Of a stretch of DNA of 64,000 nucleotides, positions 1-7,947 are shown one piece after another. This DNA comes from Arthrobacter sp. FW306-07-I. Lineage in GTDB: Bacteria > Actinomycetota > Actinomycetes > Actinomycetales > Micrococcaceae. The DNA lies in the NCBI RefSeq assembly GCF_021800405.1, contig NZ_CP084550.1, forward strand, positions 2,666,001-2,730,000, read 5' to 3'. Within the stretch, counting starts at the first letter, position 1; the number at the start of each line of letters is the position of its first letter. Below the pieces are notes generated by a model. That model ran no database searches. It had not been told where the DNA came from and was given only the letters and a program-made list of their open reading frames with translations. The position numbers were made by a program, and so were the translations under genes.

Positions 1-727
1 AGAGAGCCACCTGGCGTGGCGTGGAGCTGAGCAGGTCCTCGCCCCGCAGCACGTGGGTGATGCCCATCAGCGCGTCATCCACGGGGTTGACCAGGGTGTA
101 CAGCGGCGCGCCGTTGGCCCGCACCACCGCGAAGTCGGGCACGGATCCGGCCTTGAAGGTGATCTCGCCTCGCACCAGGTCATTGAACGTAATGTCCTCA
201 TCCGGCATGCGCAGGCGGAGGACAGCCTGCCGGCCCTCCGCCCGGTACTGGGCCAGCTGCTCCTCGGTCAGGTGCCGGTCAAAGCCGTCGTAGCCAAGCT
301 TCGGGTCCCGGCCCGCGGCACGGTGGCGTGCCTCGATCTCCTCCGGAGTGGAGAAGGACTCGTAGATGAACCCGCCCTCATGCAGCCGCTTGATGACGTC
401 CTGGTAGATGTCGCCGCGCTGGGACTGACGGTAGGGCTCGTGCGGGCCGCCCACCTCAACGCCCTCGTCCCAGTCGATGCCAAGCCACTTCAGCGCATCC
501 AGCAGCTGGTGGTAGCTTTCCTCGCTGTCCCGTGCCGCGTCAGTATCCTCGATCCGGAAGACCAGCGTGCCCTTGGTGTGGCGAGCGTAGGCCCAGTTGA
601 ACAGGGCAGTGCGGATCAGTCCGACGTGCGGGGTTCCCGTGGGTGAAGGGCAGAAACGGACCCGGACGGGCGTTTCGGCGGTGACGGGCGGGATGGAGGC
701 GGCAGGTGACGAAGAAGCGATACTCAT
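1..727 (-). CDS. gltX: Glutamate--tRNA ligase, N-terminal part (C-terminus outside window)
   Basis: Charges tRNA-Glu with glutamate in the cytoplasm. The visible 242 residues cover the class I catalytic fold: the [10 protein letters not shown] segment near residues 28-37 is the HIGH signature, followed by the RIEDTD motif typical of GluRS. The gene runs off the left edge, so the KMSKS loop and the anticodon-binding domain are not seen. The ATG at 725-727 is chosen because the protein then begins about 20 residues before the conserved core, as in actinobacterial homologues. A possible -10 hexamer (TAAAGT on the minus strand) lies about 10 bases upstream. Identity is secure; only completeness is unknown. 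Confidence 0.95.
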   Translation of the reverse strand, partial: MSIASSSPAASIPPVTAETPVRVRFCPSPTGTPHVGLIRTALFNWAYARHTKGTLVFRIEDTDAARDSEESYHQLLDALKWLGIDWDEGVEVGGPHEPYRQSQRGDIYQDVIKRLHEGGFIYESFSTPEEIEARHRAAGRDPKLGYDGFDRHLTEEQLAQYRAEGRQAVLRLRMPDEDITFNDLVRGEITFKAGSVPDFAVVRANGAPLYTLVNPVDDALMGITHVLRGEDLLSSTPRQVAL

Positions 728-807
728 AGTGGCTTCAACTTTACCCGCCTGGCCGGGCCCGGCCTTCCGCCCGGCAAGACCCTGGCAGGCCGGGGCCCGG
801 GAGGGCG

Positions 808-1584
808 CTAGCGGCGGACGATGGGGTTGGACAGGCGCCCGATGCCCTCGATTTCCACCTCGAACCGGTCACCTTCCTTGACCAGGCCGACGCCCGCGGG
901 CGTCCCGGTCATAATGACATCGCCAGGCAGCAGGGTGAAGGCCTGCGACACCAGCGACACCAGCTCGCGTACGCCGCGGATCATCTGGCTGGTGCTGCCA
1001 TCCTGGCGCACCTCGCCGTTCAGCCTGCCAGTAATCTGCAGGTCCTCCGTGTCCAGGTCGGTCTCGATCCACGGTCCCAGCGGGGCGGAGGTATCGAAGC
1101 CCTTGGCACGGGTCCACTGCAGGTCGGTCTTCTGGACGTCACGCGCGGTGAGGTCGTTGCCGCAGGTGTAGCCAAAGATGACGTCGTCCACACGCTCTTC
1201 CGGCACGTCCTTGCAGATGCGGCCGATCACCACGCAGAGTTCCGCTTCGAAGGAGACCTCTTCGGAAAACTCGGGCAGCACCACGGGATCATTAGGGCCC
1301 ACGACAGCCGTGTTGGGCTTGAGGAACAGCAGCGGCTGGGCCGGCACTTCGTTGCCCAGCTCCTTGGCGTGCTCCACGAAGTTCCGGCCCACGCCGATCA
1401 CCTTGCTTCGGGGAATGATGGGCGCCAGCAGCCGGACGTCCTCCAGCTTGTGGCGCACGGAGGTGCGCTCCACGCCGTTGAAGAAGGGGTCGCCGTGGAT
1501 GACAGTGATTTCCTCACTGCCGGGTTCACCTTCCACGACGCCGTACAGGGGATCGGAATCGACTACAAACCTGGCAATACGCAT
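808..1584 (-). CDS. Fumarylacetoacetate hydrolase family protein
   Basis: A 258-residue FAH-superfamily protein. An N-terminal domain of about 55 residues precedes the FAH fold; E113 and E115 (in [11 protein letters not shown]) and D144 (in CGNDLTARD) match the usual divalent-metal ligands. The substrate cannot be told from sequence: relatives include acylpyruvases, oxaloacetate decarboxylases and hydroxymuconate isomerases. The start ATG is preceded by TAGGGT at exactly 7 bases, which suggests a leaderless transcript beginning inside the end of the upstream metallo-hydrolase gene. It lies upstream of gltX on the same strand with an 80-base gap. Confidence 0.85.
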   Translation of the reverse strand: MRIARFVVDSDPLYGVVEGEPGSEEITVIHGDPFFNGVERTSVRHKLEDVRLLAPIIPRSKVIGVGRNFVEHAKELGNEVPAQPLLFLKPNTAVVGPNDPVVLPEFSEEVSFEAELCVVIGRICKDVPEERVDDVIFGYTCGNDLTARDVQKTDLQWTRAKGFDTSAPLGPWIETDLDTEDLQITGRLNGEVRQDGSTSQMIRGVRELVSLVSQAFTLLPGDVIMTGTPAGVGLVKEGDRFEVEIEGIGRLSNPIVRR

Positions 1585-1589
1585 GGCTC

Positions 1590-2414
1590 CTACCCTACCG
1601 TCCCGCCGCCGTCGTCCTTCCCGCCATTCCCGCCGCGGAGGTAGGAAAGCTGCGCCGCCACGGACAGTTCCGCAGCACGCCGGACGGAGGGCCCGACGTC
1701 GGCATAGACGGCGTCAGCCACTTCCCCTGCGGACGCGTCCCGGCCCAGCCGGTGGAGCGCAGCGCGGATCTGCGCCAGCCGCTCCTCCCTGTGCGTCCGG
1801 TAGTCGCGGACGATGCCTTCAAGGGACGGCAGCACCGGACCGTGCGCCGGCAGGACGGTTGCAGGGCCCAGCGCAGCCAACCGGTCCAGGGACGCGAGGT
1901 AGTCACCCAGTGTGCCGTCCGGGTAGTCCAGGACGGTGGTTCCCCGGCCCAGGACGGTATCGCCGGTCAGCACTGCACCGGATTCCCCGTCCGCCGGCAG
2001 GTGGAAGCAGACAGAGTCCGATGTGTGCCCCGGCGTGGACAGCACGGTGATCTCCAGCCCTGCCGCCCGGATCAGTTCGCCGTCCAGAAGCGGTGCTCCC
2101 CCACCGTGGCAATGGAGCGGGTCCTTGGCGCGGACCGGTGCGCCTGTCAGCGCATGCAAGCGGGCGGAACCGGCCGTGTGGTCCGCGTGCCGGTGGGTGA
2201 CCAGCACGAGTTCGACGGCGCCGGCCCCGGCGAGTGCCTCCAGGTGCGTTTCGTCCTGGGGCCCGGGGTCCACCACGACTATGCGGGAATGGCCCGGGGC
2301 GCGCAGGAGGTAGGAATTGGTGCCGTCCAGGCTCATGGGTCCGGGATTGGGGGCCAGGATGAACTGGGTGAGCGCGGAGCTGCGCTGCAGGGAGGGGCCG
2401 GAATCAGAGGTCAC
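1590..2414 (-). CDS. MBL-fold hydrolase, LACTB2-like
   Basis: Metallo-beta-lactamase-fold hydrolase with the HxHxDH motif at H74-H79 (THRHADH), a second histidine in STPGHTSDS and the bridging aspartate in LTGDTVLGRG. The GDTVLGRGTT stretch and a C-terminal winged-helix-like tail resemble LACTB2, a single-strand endoribonuclease in animals; the bacterial substrate is unknown. The GTG at 2412-2414 is preferred (274 residues) because AAGGA lies 7 bases upstream. The longer reading from an ATG at 2445-2447 has no ribosome site and adds 11 non-conserved residues. It is followed after 5 bases by the FAH gene, so the two may also be co-transcribed. Confidence 0.8.
   Translation of the reverse strand: MTSDSGPSLQRSSALTQFILAPNPGPMSLDGTNSYLLRAPGHSRIVVVDPGPQDETHLEALAGAGAVELVLVTHRHADHTAGSARLHALTGAPVRAKDPLHCHGGGAPLLDGELIRAAGLEITVLSTPGHTSDSVCFHLPADGESGAVLTGDTVLGRGTTVLDYPDGTLGDYLASLDRLAALGPATVLPAHGPVLPSLEGIVRDYRTHREERLAQIRAALHRLGRDASAGEVADAVYADVGPSVRRAAELSVAAQLSYLRGGNGGKDDGGGTVG
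1592..1597 (-). promoter_or_regulatory. Putative -10 element of a leaderless FAH transcript
   Basis: TAGGGT ends 7 bases before the ATG, so transcription would start at or next to the start codon. It overlaps the last codons of the neighbouring gene. Predicted by position and match only. Confidence 0.45.
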
Positions 2415-2567
2415 GAACCCATCCTTGCATGCGGGGCCTCCCTGCATTCAGGTCGGCCGCTCCCCAGCCTGCGTCCGCCACGCACCGGCGGAATAGAACG
2501 GCAGCAGCCCGGAGTTGGCACCCAGTGACAGCCCTACGATCCCCACCAGGAAGCCGGATACCCTCCC

Positions 2568-3161
2568 ATGAGCACAGCAACACTCGCAGACCTTCTCGCC
2601 CAGGCGGACGCGGACGGCCACGACCACTCGGCAACCGAGAAGGCCACCGGCCTCCTGCACATCCACAACCACGCCACCGGCAGCATCGTCTGGTTTCCCA
2701 CCTGGAAGAAATTCCGTGACACGGCGGACTGGACGGAAGCCGTTTCCGGGATCACGGCGGAACTGGATGCGGCCCCCGCACCTGCGGAGCAGGCCGGCGC
2801 TGCCATTCTCGCCGCAGACCTGGAAGCCCTGCTGGACCAGGCATCCCGGTCCAGCGACGCCAACGTGTTCGTCCAGGAAAACCTGACCCGCCACCTGACC
2901 CGTGCCTGGGCAGTGGCTGACGCCGTGGCCAAGGCCAACAGCCAGGACCTGTTCACTGGCGGCGCTACGCCCTCCGTCTACGCCGGCTACCCCTATGACG
3001 TCTACGCCCAGGACGGCGGCGTTTTTGCCACCACGCTCTGGAACGACATCATCGACGCCCGCCGCAACCGGGCTCTCGCCGAGGAAGCTGCCCGCAAGGC
3101 ACTCAAGCCGGTCTCGCGCAAGGCGATGAAGAACGCCGCCCGGAAGGCAGCGCGGCGCTGA
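2568..3161 (+). CDS. Hypothetical protein, 197 residues
   Basis: Not recognised. Codon use is typical of the neighbours, and the frame is closed by a strong terminator, so it is probably real. The product is soluble, with no signal peptide or membrane span. The first 50 residues have a His-rich patch (LLHIHNHATGSIVWFP). The middle is helical and Ala-rich; a Gly/Tyr segment near residue 145 (YAGYPYDVYAQDGG) follows, and the last 35 residues are strongly basic with lysine/arginine repeats (RKAMKNAARKAARR), suggesting contact with nucleic acid or an acidic partner. It stands alone, divergent from the MBL gene and convergent with ilvE. Confidence 0.65.
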   Translation: MSTATLADLLAQADADGHDHSATEKATGLLHIHNHATGSIVWFPTWKKFRDTADWTEAVSGITAELDAAPAPAEQAGAAILAADLEALLDQASRSSDANVFVQENLTRHLTRAWAVADAVAKANSQDLFTGGATPSVYAGYPYDVYAQDGGVFATTLWNDIIDARRNRALAEEAARKALKPVSRKAMKNAARKAARR

Positions 3162-3187
3162 CCGCCCGCCGTCGGCTGGAAGGCAGA

Positions 3188-3223
3188 ACGGCGCCTGCCG
3201 GACCAAAGTCCGGCAGGCGCCGT
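3188..3223. terminator. Bidirectional hairpin between the hypothetical gene and ilvE
   Basis: A perfect 16-bp stem (3188-3203 pairing with 3208-3223) with a CAAA loop lies between two convergent genes. There is no U-tract on either side, which is common for actinobacterial terminators. Confidence 0.75.
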
Positions 3224-3242
3224 CGTACTTGAAGACTCCCGG

Positions 3243-4355
3243 CTATGCCAGGCGGGTCAGCCAGCCGTGGGTGTCCGGTTCCACGCCGGTCTGGATGCCC
3301 AGGAGCCTTTCGCGGATGGCCATGGTCACCTCGCCGGCCTTGGCGTCCTCGGAGCCGATGAACTCGGTGTCGTCCTTGAGGACCCCGATGGGGGTGATGA
3401 CCGCGGCCGTGCCGCAGGCGAACACCTCGGTGATCTCGCCGGAGGCTACGCCGTCGCGCCATTCGTCCAGGGTGATCTTGCGCTCGGCCACTTCGCGGCC
3501 CATGTCCTTGGCCACCTGGATCACGGACATGCGGGTGACGCCCTCCAGGATGGTGCCGGTGAGCGCGGGCGTGGCCAGGGAACCGTCCTTCAGGACGAAG
3601 AACACGTTCATGCCGCCCAGTTCTTCGACGGCGTTGTCGTTGGCCTGGTCGAGGAACAGCACCTGCTTGCAGCCGTTGGCTTCCGCTTCCTGCTGTGCAA
3701 TGAGCGAGGCTGCATAGTTGCCGCCGCACTTTGCATCACCGGTGCCGCCGCGGCCGGCGCGCGCGTACTGGCGGGAGATCCAGATCGAAACCGGCTTCAG
3801 CTCGCCGCCGAAGTAGTTGCCGGCAGGCGAAGCGATGACCCGGAAGGACACCTCACGGGCAGCCCGGACACCCAGGAAAGCCTCGGTGGCGATCATGAAG
3901 GGCCGCAGGTACAGGGCTTCGCCGTCGCCGGAGGGCACCCATTCCTTGTCGACGGCCACCAGTTCACGGATGGCGGTGAGGAAGTATTCGGCCGGCAGTT
4001 CGGGCAGGGCCAGGCGGCGGGCGGACTTGTTCAGGCGTGCCGCGTTGGCCTCCGGGCGGAAGGTCCAGATTGAGCCGTCCGCGTGCCGGTAGGCCTTGAG
4101 GCCCTCGAAGATCTCCTGGCCGTAGTGGAAGACGGCGGCCGAGGGGTCCAGGACGATCGGACCGTAAGGTTCGATCCGGGCATCGTGCCAGCCGCCGTTG
4201 CCGTCCGCGTCCACGCTGTAATCGACGATGGCGGTGTGGTCGGTGAAGTAGTTGCCGAATCCCGGGTTCGCCAGGATGGCTGCACGCTCTTCGGCGGACT
4301 TCGGGTTCTCCGAGGGCTGCCGGGTGAATTCGACGCCATGGGCGGTCTGAGTCAT
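3243..4355 (-). CDS. ilvE: Branched-chain amino acid aminotransferase
   Basis: PLP-dependent class IV transaminase making valine, leucine and isoleucine from their 2-oxo acids with glutamate as amino donor. At 370 residues it fits the actinobacterial IlvE length. The catalytic lysine is K209 in [14 protein letters not shown]; the phosphate-binding [13 protein letters not shown] segment is present. The ATG at 4353-4355 is chosen because GGAGG lies just upstream; the open frame extends 14 codons further without conservation. A likely -10 (TAAGCT at 4425-4430) is followed directly by GTCTC at 4419-4423. It is the last gene of the minus-strand branched-chain block. Confidence 0.94.
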   Translation of the reverse strand: MTQTAHGVEFTRQPSENPKSAEERAAILANPGFGNYFTDHTAIVDYSVDADGNGGWHDARIEPYGPIVLDPSAAVFHYGQEIFEGLKAYRHADGSIWTFRPEANAARLNKSARRLALPELPAEYFLTAIRELVAVDKEWVPSGDGEALYLRPFMIATEAFLGVRAAREVSFRVIASPAGNYFGGELKPVSIWISRQYARAGRGGTGDAKCGGNYAASLIAQQEAEANGCKQVLFLDQANDNAVEELGGMNVFFVLKDGSLATPALTGTILEGVTRMSVIQVAKDMGREVAERKITLDEWRDGVASGEITEVFACGTAAVITPIGVLKDDTEFIGSEDAKAGEVTMAIRERLLGIQTGVEPDTHGWLTRLA

Positions 4356-4467
4356 GGTTCCTCCACGATCGGCCGCCCGGGGCTCAGCGCTGAACAACGA
4401 GGCGGCATTTGGTGATTCGAGACAAGCTTACGCCCGAAGCCGGCGGCAACCCGCCGGGGCAGTACAG

Positions 4468-5520
4468 CTACAGGCCGGCGGTGATGGCGTCGCCCACGGC
4501 GCTGGTGCTGCGTGCGGTGCCGTCGCGCTTTTCGACGTCGGCAACCACCGCCGCTTCGATCTTCCGGGCGGCATCGGTGTAGCCCAGGTGGTCCAGCAGG
4601 AGTGCCGCGGAGAGGATGGCCGCGGTGGGATCCGCCTTGCCCTGGCCCGCGATGTCCGGTGCGGAACCATGGACCGGCTCGAACATCGACGGTGCGGTGC
4701 GGTCCATATTGATGTTGCCTGATGCCGCCAGGCCGATGCCGCCGGTGACGGCTGCGGCAAGGTCGGTGATGATATCGCCGAAGAGGTTGTCGGTGACAAT
4801 CACGTCGAAGCGGGACGGGTCCGTGACCATGAAGATGGTGGCGGCATCGATGTGCAGGTAGTCGTGGGTGACCTCGGGGAATTCCCGGGCGACGGCTTCG
4901 ACGGTGCGCTTCCACAGGTGCCCGGCGTAGACCAGGACGTTGTGCTTGTGCACCAGGGTGACGTGCTTGCGCTCCCGTGCACTGGCGCGGCGGAACGCGT
5001 CGCGGACCACGCGCTCCACGCCGTGGGCGGTGTTCAACGAGACCTCGGTGGCTACCTCATGCGGCGTGCCGGCCCGCAGCGTGCCGCCGTTGCCGACGTA
5101 GGGGCCTTCGGTGCCTTCGCGCACCACGATGAAGTCGATTGTCCCGGGGTTGGCCAACGGGCTGCCCACTGTGCCGTAAAGGCGTGACGGCCGCAGGTTG
5201 ACGTAGTGGTCCAGGCTGAAACGGAGCTTGAGCAGCAGTTCGCGCTCGATGAGACCGGACGGGATGCGGGTGTCGCCCGGGGCGGCCCCCACGGCGCCGA
5301 AGAGGATCGCGTCGCGCTTTTTCAGGTCTTCCAGGACATGCTCGGGGAGGGTCTCCCCCGTGGCAAGCCAGTGTCCGGCGCCGAGTTCGTAGTGCGTCGG
5401 CTTGAGCTGCACGCCCTCGGCGGCCACCGCCTTTTCCAGGACTTTGAGGGCCTCGGCGATGACCTCGGGGCCGATGCCGTCGCCGGGAATTACTGCCAGA
5501 TCGATGGAGGATGCGCTCAT
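4468..5520 (-). CDS. leuB: 3-isopropylmalate dehydrogenase
   Basis: Third step of leucine synthesis: oxidative decarboxylation of 3-isopropylmalate with NAD. The 350-residue protein has the IPM/isocitrate dehydrogenase fold with GDGIGPEV at residues 10-17, the substrate-binding arginines (RPSRLYG, REGTEG), and metal-binding aspartates in [14 protein letters not shown]. It is not next to leuCD here. The ATG is preceded by TACCCT at 6 bases and no Shine-Dalgarno, so the mRNA is probably leaderless. A small 7-bp hairpin at 4440-4457 after the stop may end transcription before ilvE. Confidence 0.95.
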   Translation of the reverse strand: MSASSIDLAVIPGDGIGPEVIAEALKVLEKAVAAEGVQLKPTHYELGAGHWLATGETLPEHVLEDLKKRDAILFGAVGAAPGDTRIPSGLIERELLLKLRFSLDHYVNLRPSRLYGTVGSPLANPGTIDFIVVREGTEGPYVGNGGTLRAGTPHEVATEVSLNTAHGVERVVRDAFRRASARERKHVTLVHKHNVLVYAGHLWKRTVEAVAREFPEVTHDYLHIDAATIFMVTDPSRFDVIVTDNLFGDIITDLAAAVTGGIGLAASGNINMDRTAPSMFEPVHGSAPDIAGQGKADPTAAILSAALLLDHLGYTDAARKIEAAVVADVEKRDGTARSTSAVGDAITAGL

Positions 5521-5526
5521 GTTTTC

Positions 5527-5557
5527 AGGGTAGCCAAGACATCCATATGGTGGTCAA
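5527..5557 (-). promoter_or_regulatory. leuB promoter with a palindrome in the spacer
   Basis: Minus-strand -35 TTGACC (5552-5557) and -10 TACCCT (5527-5532) flank an 18-bp near-palindrome at 5538-5555: GAC and GTC arms around a perfect CCATATGG core at 5543-5550. A repressor bound here would block RNA polymerase. The -35/-10 spacing is 19, slightly long. Confidence 0.5.
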
Positions 5558-5600
5558 GCTGTCTCAGCTTTTGGACACGAGCGCATCGCTCCTGCTTTTG

Positions 5601-7157
5601 CTACTCCGCGGGTTCCTCGAACTTGGGGAACACGGGGGTGGGAGCGGGCAGCCCAGTTCCCGGCACGATTGGGGTGGCAATTGCTCTGAACAGCCGCGCG
5701 TCGCCTTCCGGCTGGCCGAGCGCGTCCAGGAGCTTGGCCGTGGCGTTCGGCATCACCGGCTGGGCCAGGATGGCCACAATCCGCAGCACCTCCAGCGTCA
5801 CGTACAGCACGGTGTTCATGCGTTCGACGTCGGTCTTCCGCAGCACCCAGGGCGCCTGCTCGGCGAAGTAGGCGTTGGTGTGGTGCAGCACACCCCAGAG
5901 GGCTTCGAGGGCGCGGCTGAATTCCTGCTTGTCGAAGGCGGCGCGGGCCGCCTCCAGCAGCCCATTGGCCTGGGCCAGGATGGCGTCGTCCTCCGCGGTG
6001 AACGCACCGGGCGTGGGCACGGAGGCGGCGCAGTTCTTGGCCACCATGGACAGCGAACGCTGGGCCAGGTTGCCGAAGTTGTTGGCCAGGTCGGAGTTCA
6101 TCCGGCCCACGATGGCCTCGTGGTTGTAGCTGCCGTCCGCCCCGAACGGGACCTCGCGCAGGAAGAAGAACCGCACCTGGTCCAGGCCGTAGCGGGCAAC
6201 GAAGTCCGCCGGGGCCACTACGTTGCCCAGGGACTTGGACATCTTGACCCCGTTGTTGTGCAGGAACCCGTGGATCATGACGCGCTTGGGCAGTTCAAGC
6301 CCGGCGCTCATCAGGAAGGCGGGCCAGTAGATGGCGTGGAACCGTGAAATGTCCTTGCCGATGATGTGGACGTCGGCAGGCCAGTACTTCCGGAACTTCT
6401 CCGAGTCCACGTCCGGGTAGCCCACACCGGTGAGGTAGTTGGTCAGCGCATCCACCCAGACGTACATCACGTGCTTGTCGTTGCCCGGGACAGGGACGCC
6501 CCAGTCGAAGGTGGTGCGGCTGATGGACAGGTCCTCCAGGCCACGCTTGACGAAGCTGATCACCTCGTTGAACCGGTACTGCGGGGCGCCGAACTCGGGG
6601 TGGGACTCGTAGAGGGCCAGCAGCTTGTCCTGGTAGGCGGACAGCCGGAAGAAGTAGCTCTCCTCCGCCGTCCAAGTCACCTCGGTGTCCGTCTCTTTCG
6701 AGTAGCGCACGCCGTCGTCCTTCACCACCGTCTCGTCCTCGGCGTAGAACGCCTCGTCCCGGACGGAATACCAGCCCTCGTACTTGTCGAGGTAGATGTC
6801 GCCGTTGGCTTCCATCTTCTTCCAGATGGCCTGCGACGCAGCGTAGTGGTCGGCGTCCGTGGTGCGGATGAACCGGTCGTAGCTGATGCCCAGGGCGGAG
6901 TGCGCCGCCTGGTAAATTCCGGCGTTCCGGTCCACCAACTCCTTGGGCGTGATGCCTTCCTTTTCCGCCGTCTGGGCAATCTTCATGCCGTGCTCGTCGG
7001 TGCCGGTCAGGAACATCACGTCATAGCCGTCCAGCCGCTTGAAGCGCGCCATGGCGTCGGTGGCAATGTACTCGTAAGCGTGTCCAATGTGCGGCACGCC
7101 GTTGGGGTAGGTGATGGCCGTGGTGATGTAGAACGGCGTTTTCTCTGGAGCAGTCAC
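5601..7157 (-). CDS. metG: Methionine--tRNA ligase
   Basis: Class I aminoacyl-tRNA synthetase charging initiator and elongator tRNA-Met. The 518-residue form carries the HIGH motif in [12 protein letters not shown] near residue 20 and [10 protein letters not shown] near residue 300, then the helical anticodon-binding domain. It is the short form without the C-terminal dimerisation (Trbp111-like) domain. It starts with GTG at 7155-7157. It sits 34 bases after the ABC ATPase gene on the same strand, so it may be partly read from that operon, although a functional link is not expected. Confidence 0.95.
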   Translation of the reverse strand: MTAPEKTPFYITTAITYPNGVPHIGHAYEYIATDAMARFKRLDGYDVMFLTGTDEHGMKIAQTAEKEGITPKELVDRNAGIYQAAHSALGISYDRFIRTTDADHYAASQAIWKKMEANGDIYLDKYEGWYSVRDEAFYAEDETVVKDDGVRYSKETDTEVTWTAEESYFFRLSAYQDKLLALYESHPEFGAPQYRFNEVISFVKRGLEDLSISRTTFDWGVPVPGNDKHVMYVWVDALTNYLTGVGYPDVDSEKFRKYWPADVHIIGKDISRFHAIYWPAFLMSAGLELPKRVMIHGFLHNNGVKMSKSLGNVVAPADFVARYGLDQVRFFFLREVPFGADGSYNHEAIVGRMNSDLANNFGNLAQRSLSMVAKNCAASVPTPGAFTAEDDAILAQANGLLEAARAAFDKQEFSRALEALWGVLHHTNAYFAEQAPWVLRKTDVERMNTVLYVTLEVLRIVAILAQPVMPNATAKLLDALGQPEGDARLFRAIATPIVPGTGLPAPTPVFPKFEEPAE

Positions 7158-7191
7158 GGTTGGACGGTTACCTTCGGTGCGGTGGAGTGGG

Positions 7192-7947
7192 CTAGATCAG
7201 TTCTGTCAGGGTATCGCTCAGGCGGACCAGTTCGTGGTCGTGTGAGGCCACCAGGACGGCGATCCCGTCCGAGGTGGTGTCCTTCAGGATGCTGATGATG
7301 CGGTTGGCGGAGGCACGGTCCAGCGAGGCGGTGGGCTCGTCCACCACCAGCACCCTGGTGCCCAGGATCAGTGCGCGGGCGATGGCCACGCGCTGCCGTT
7401 CGCCGCCGGACAGCTGGGCAGGACGGTGCCGCATGCGCCGGCCCAGGCCCACCAGGTCCAGCAGGTCCTTGGCCATGTCGCGGCGCTGGTCCACCTCGCC
7501 GTCCGGGACGGCAGGCAGGAGCACGTTCTCCAGGGCGCTCATTCCGTCGATCAGTGCACCGCCTTGGTCGACGTAGCCGATGAGGGCACGACGGCGGTCG
7601 GCGATTTCGTCGTCGCCCATGCTTTCGAGGGAATCGCCTTCCCAGAAGACGCGGCCCGACGTGGGCAGGGTAAGCCCGGCGCCGACAGTCAGGATGCTGG
7701 TTTTGCCGGAGCCGCTTCGGCCGGCAACGCAGTGCATCTCGCCCGCGTGCAGGGTCAGGTCGAAGCCCTCCACCACGCTCACGGCCTCGGCGCCGCCCTT
7801 GCCGCCGCCATAGCGGATGGTGATGTCGCGCATCTCCAGCGGGGTGGCATGGTCGGCCGACTTGACGATGGTGTTGGCCCGGGTCTGCAGGGGGACCTCG
7901 TTGGAGCCGCTCCTGCGGCTCCGCTGGACGTTCGTCGGGTTTGTCAT
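7192..7947 (-). CDS. ABC transporter ATPase, MacB/LolD-like
   Basis: A 251-residue cytoplasmic ATPase partnered with the FtsX-type permease just upstream. It has Walker [10 protein letters not shown], the Q-loop region GYVDQGG, signature [15 protein letters not shown], Walker [13 protein letters not shown] and the switch histidine in ASHDH. The start ATG at 7945-7947 overlaps the permease stop as ATGA, which implies translational coupling; an in-frame start 11 codons earlier would lie inside the permease and is less likely. About 40 non-conserved residues precede the ABC core. MacB-type ATPases usually power mechanotransmission rather than classical import; the substrate is unknown. Confidence 0.88.
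   Translation of the reverse strand: MTNPTNVQRSRRSGSNEVPLQTRANTIVKSADHATPLEMRDITIRYGGGKGGAEAVSVVEGFDLTLHAGEMHCVAGRSGSGKTSILTVGAGLTLPTSGRVFWEGDSLESMGDDEIADRRRALIGYVDQGGALIDGMSALENVLLPAVPDGEVDQRRDMAKDLLDLVGLGRRMRHRPAQLSGGERQRVAIARALILGTRVLVVDEPTASLDRASANRIISILKDTTSDGIAVLVASHDHELVRLSDTLTELI

Noticed and set aside
2412..2447. Longer N-terminus for the LACTB2-like hydrolase
   Set aside because: The upstream ATG lacks a ribosome site, while the GTG at 2412-2414 has AAGGA at proper spacing.
4439..4457. 7-bp hairpin between leuB and ilvE as a strong terminator
   Set aside because: The stem is short and has no U-tract; mentioned only as a possible weak end of leuB.
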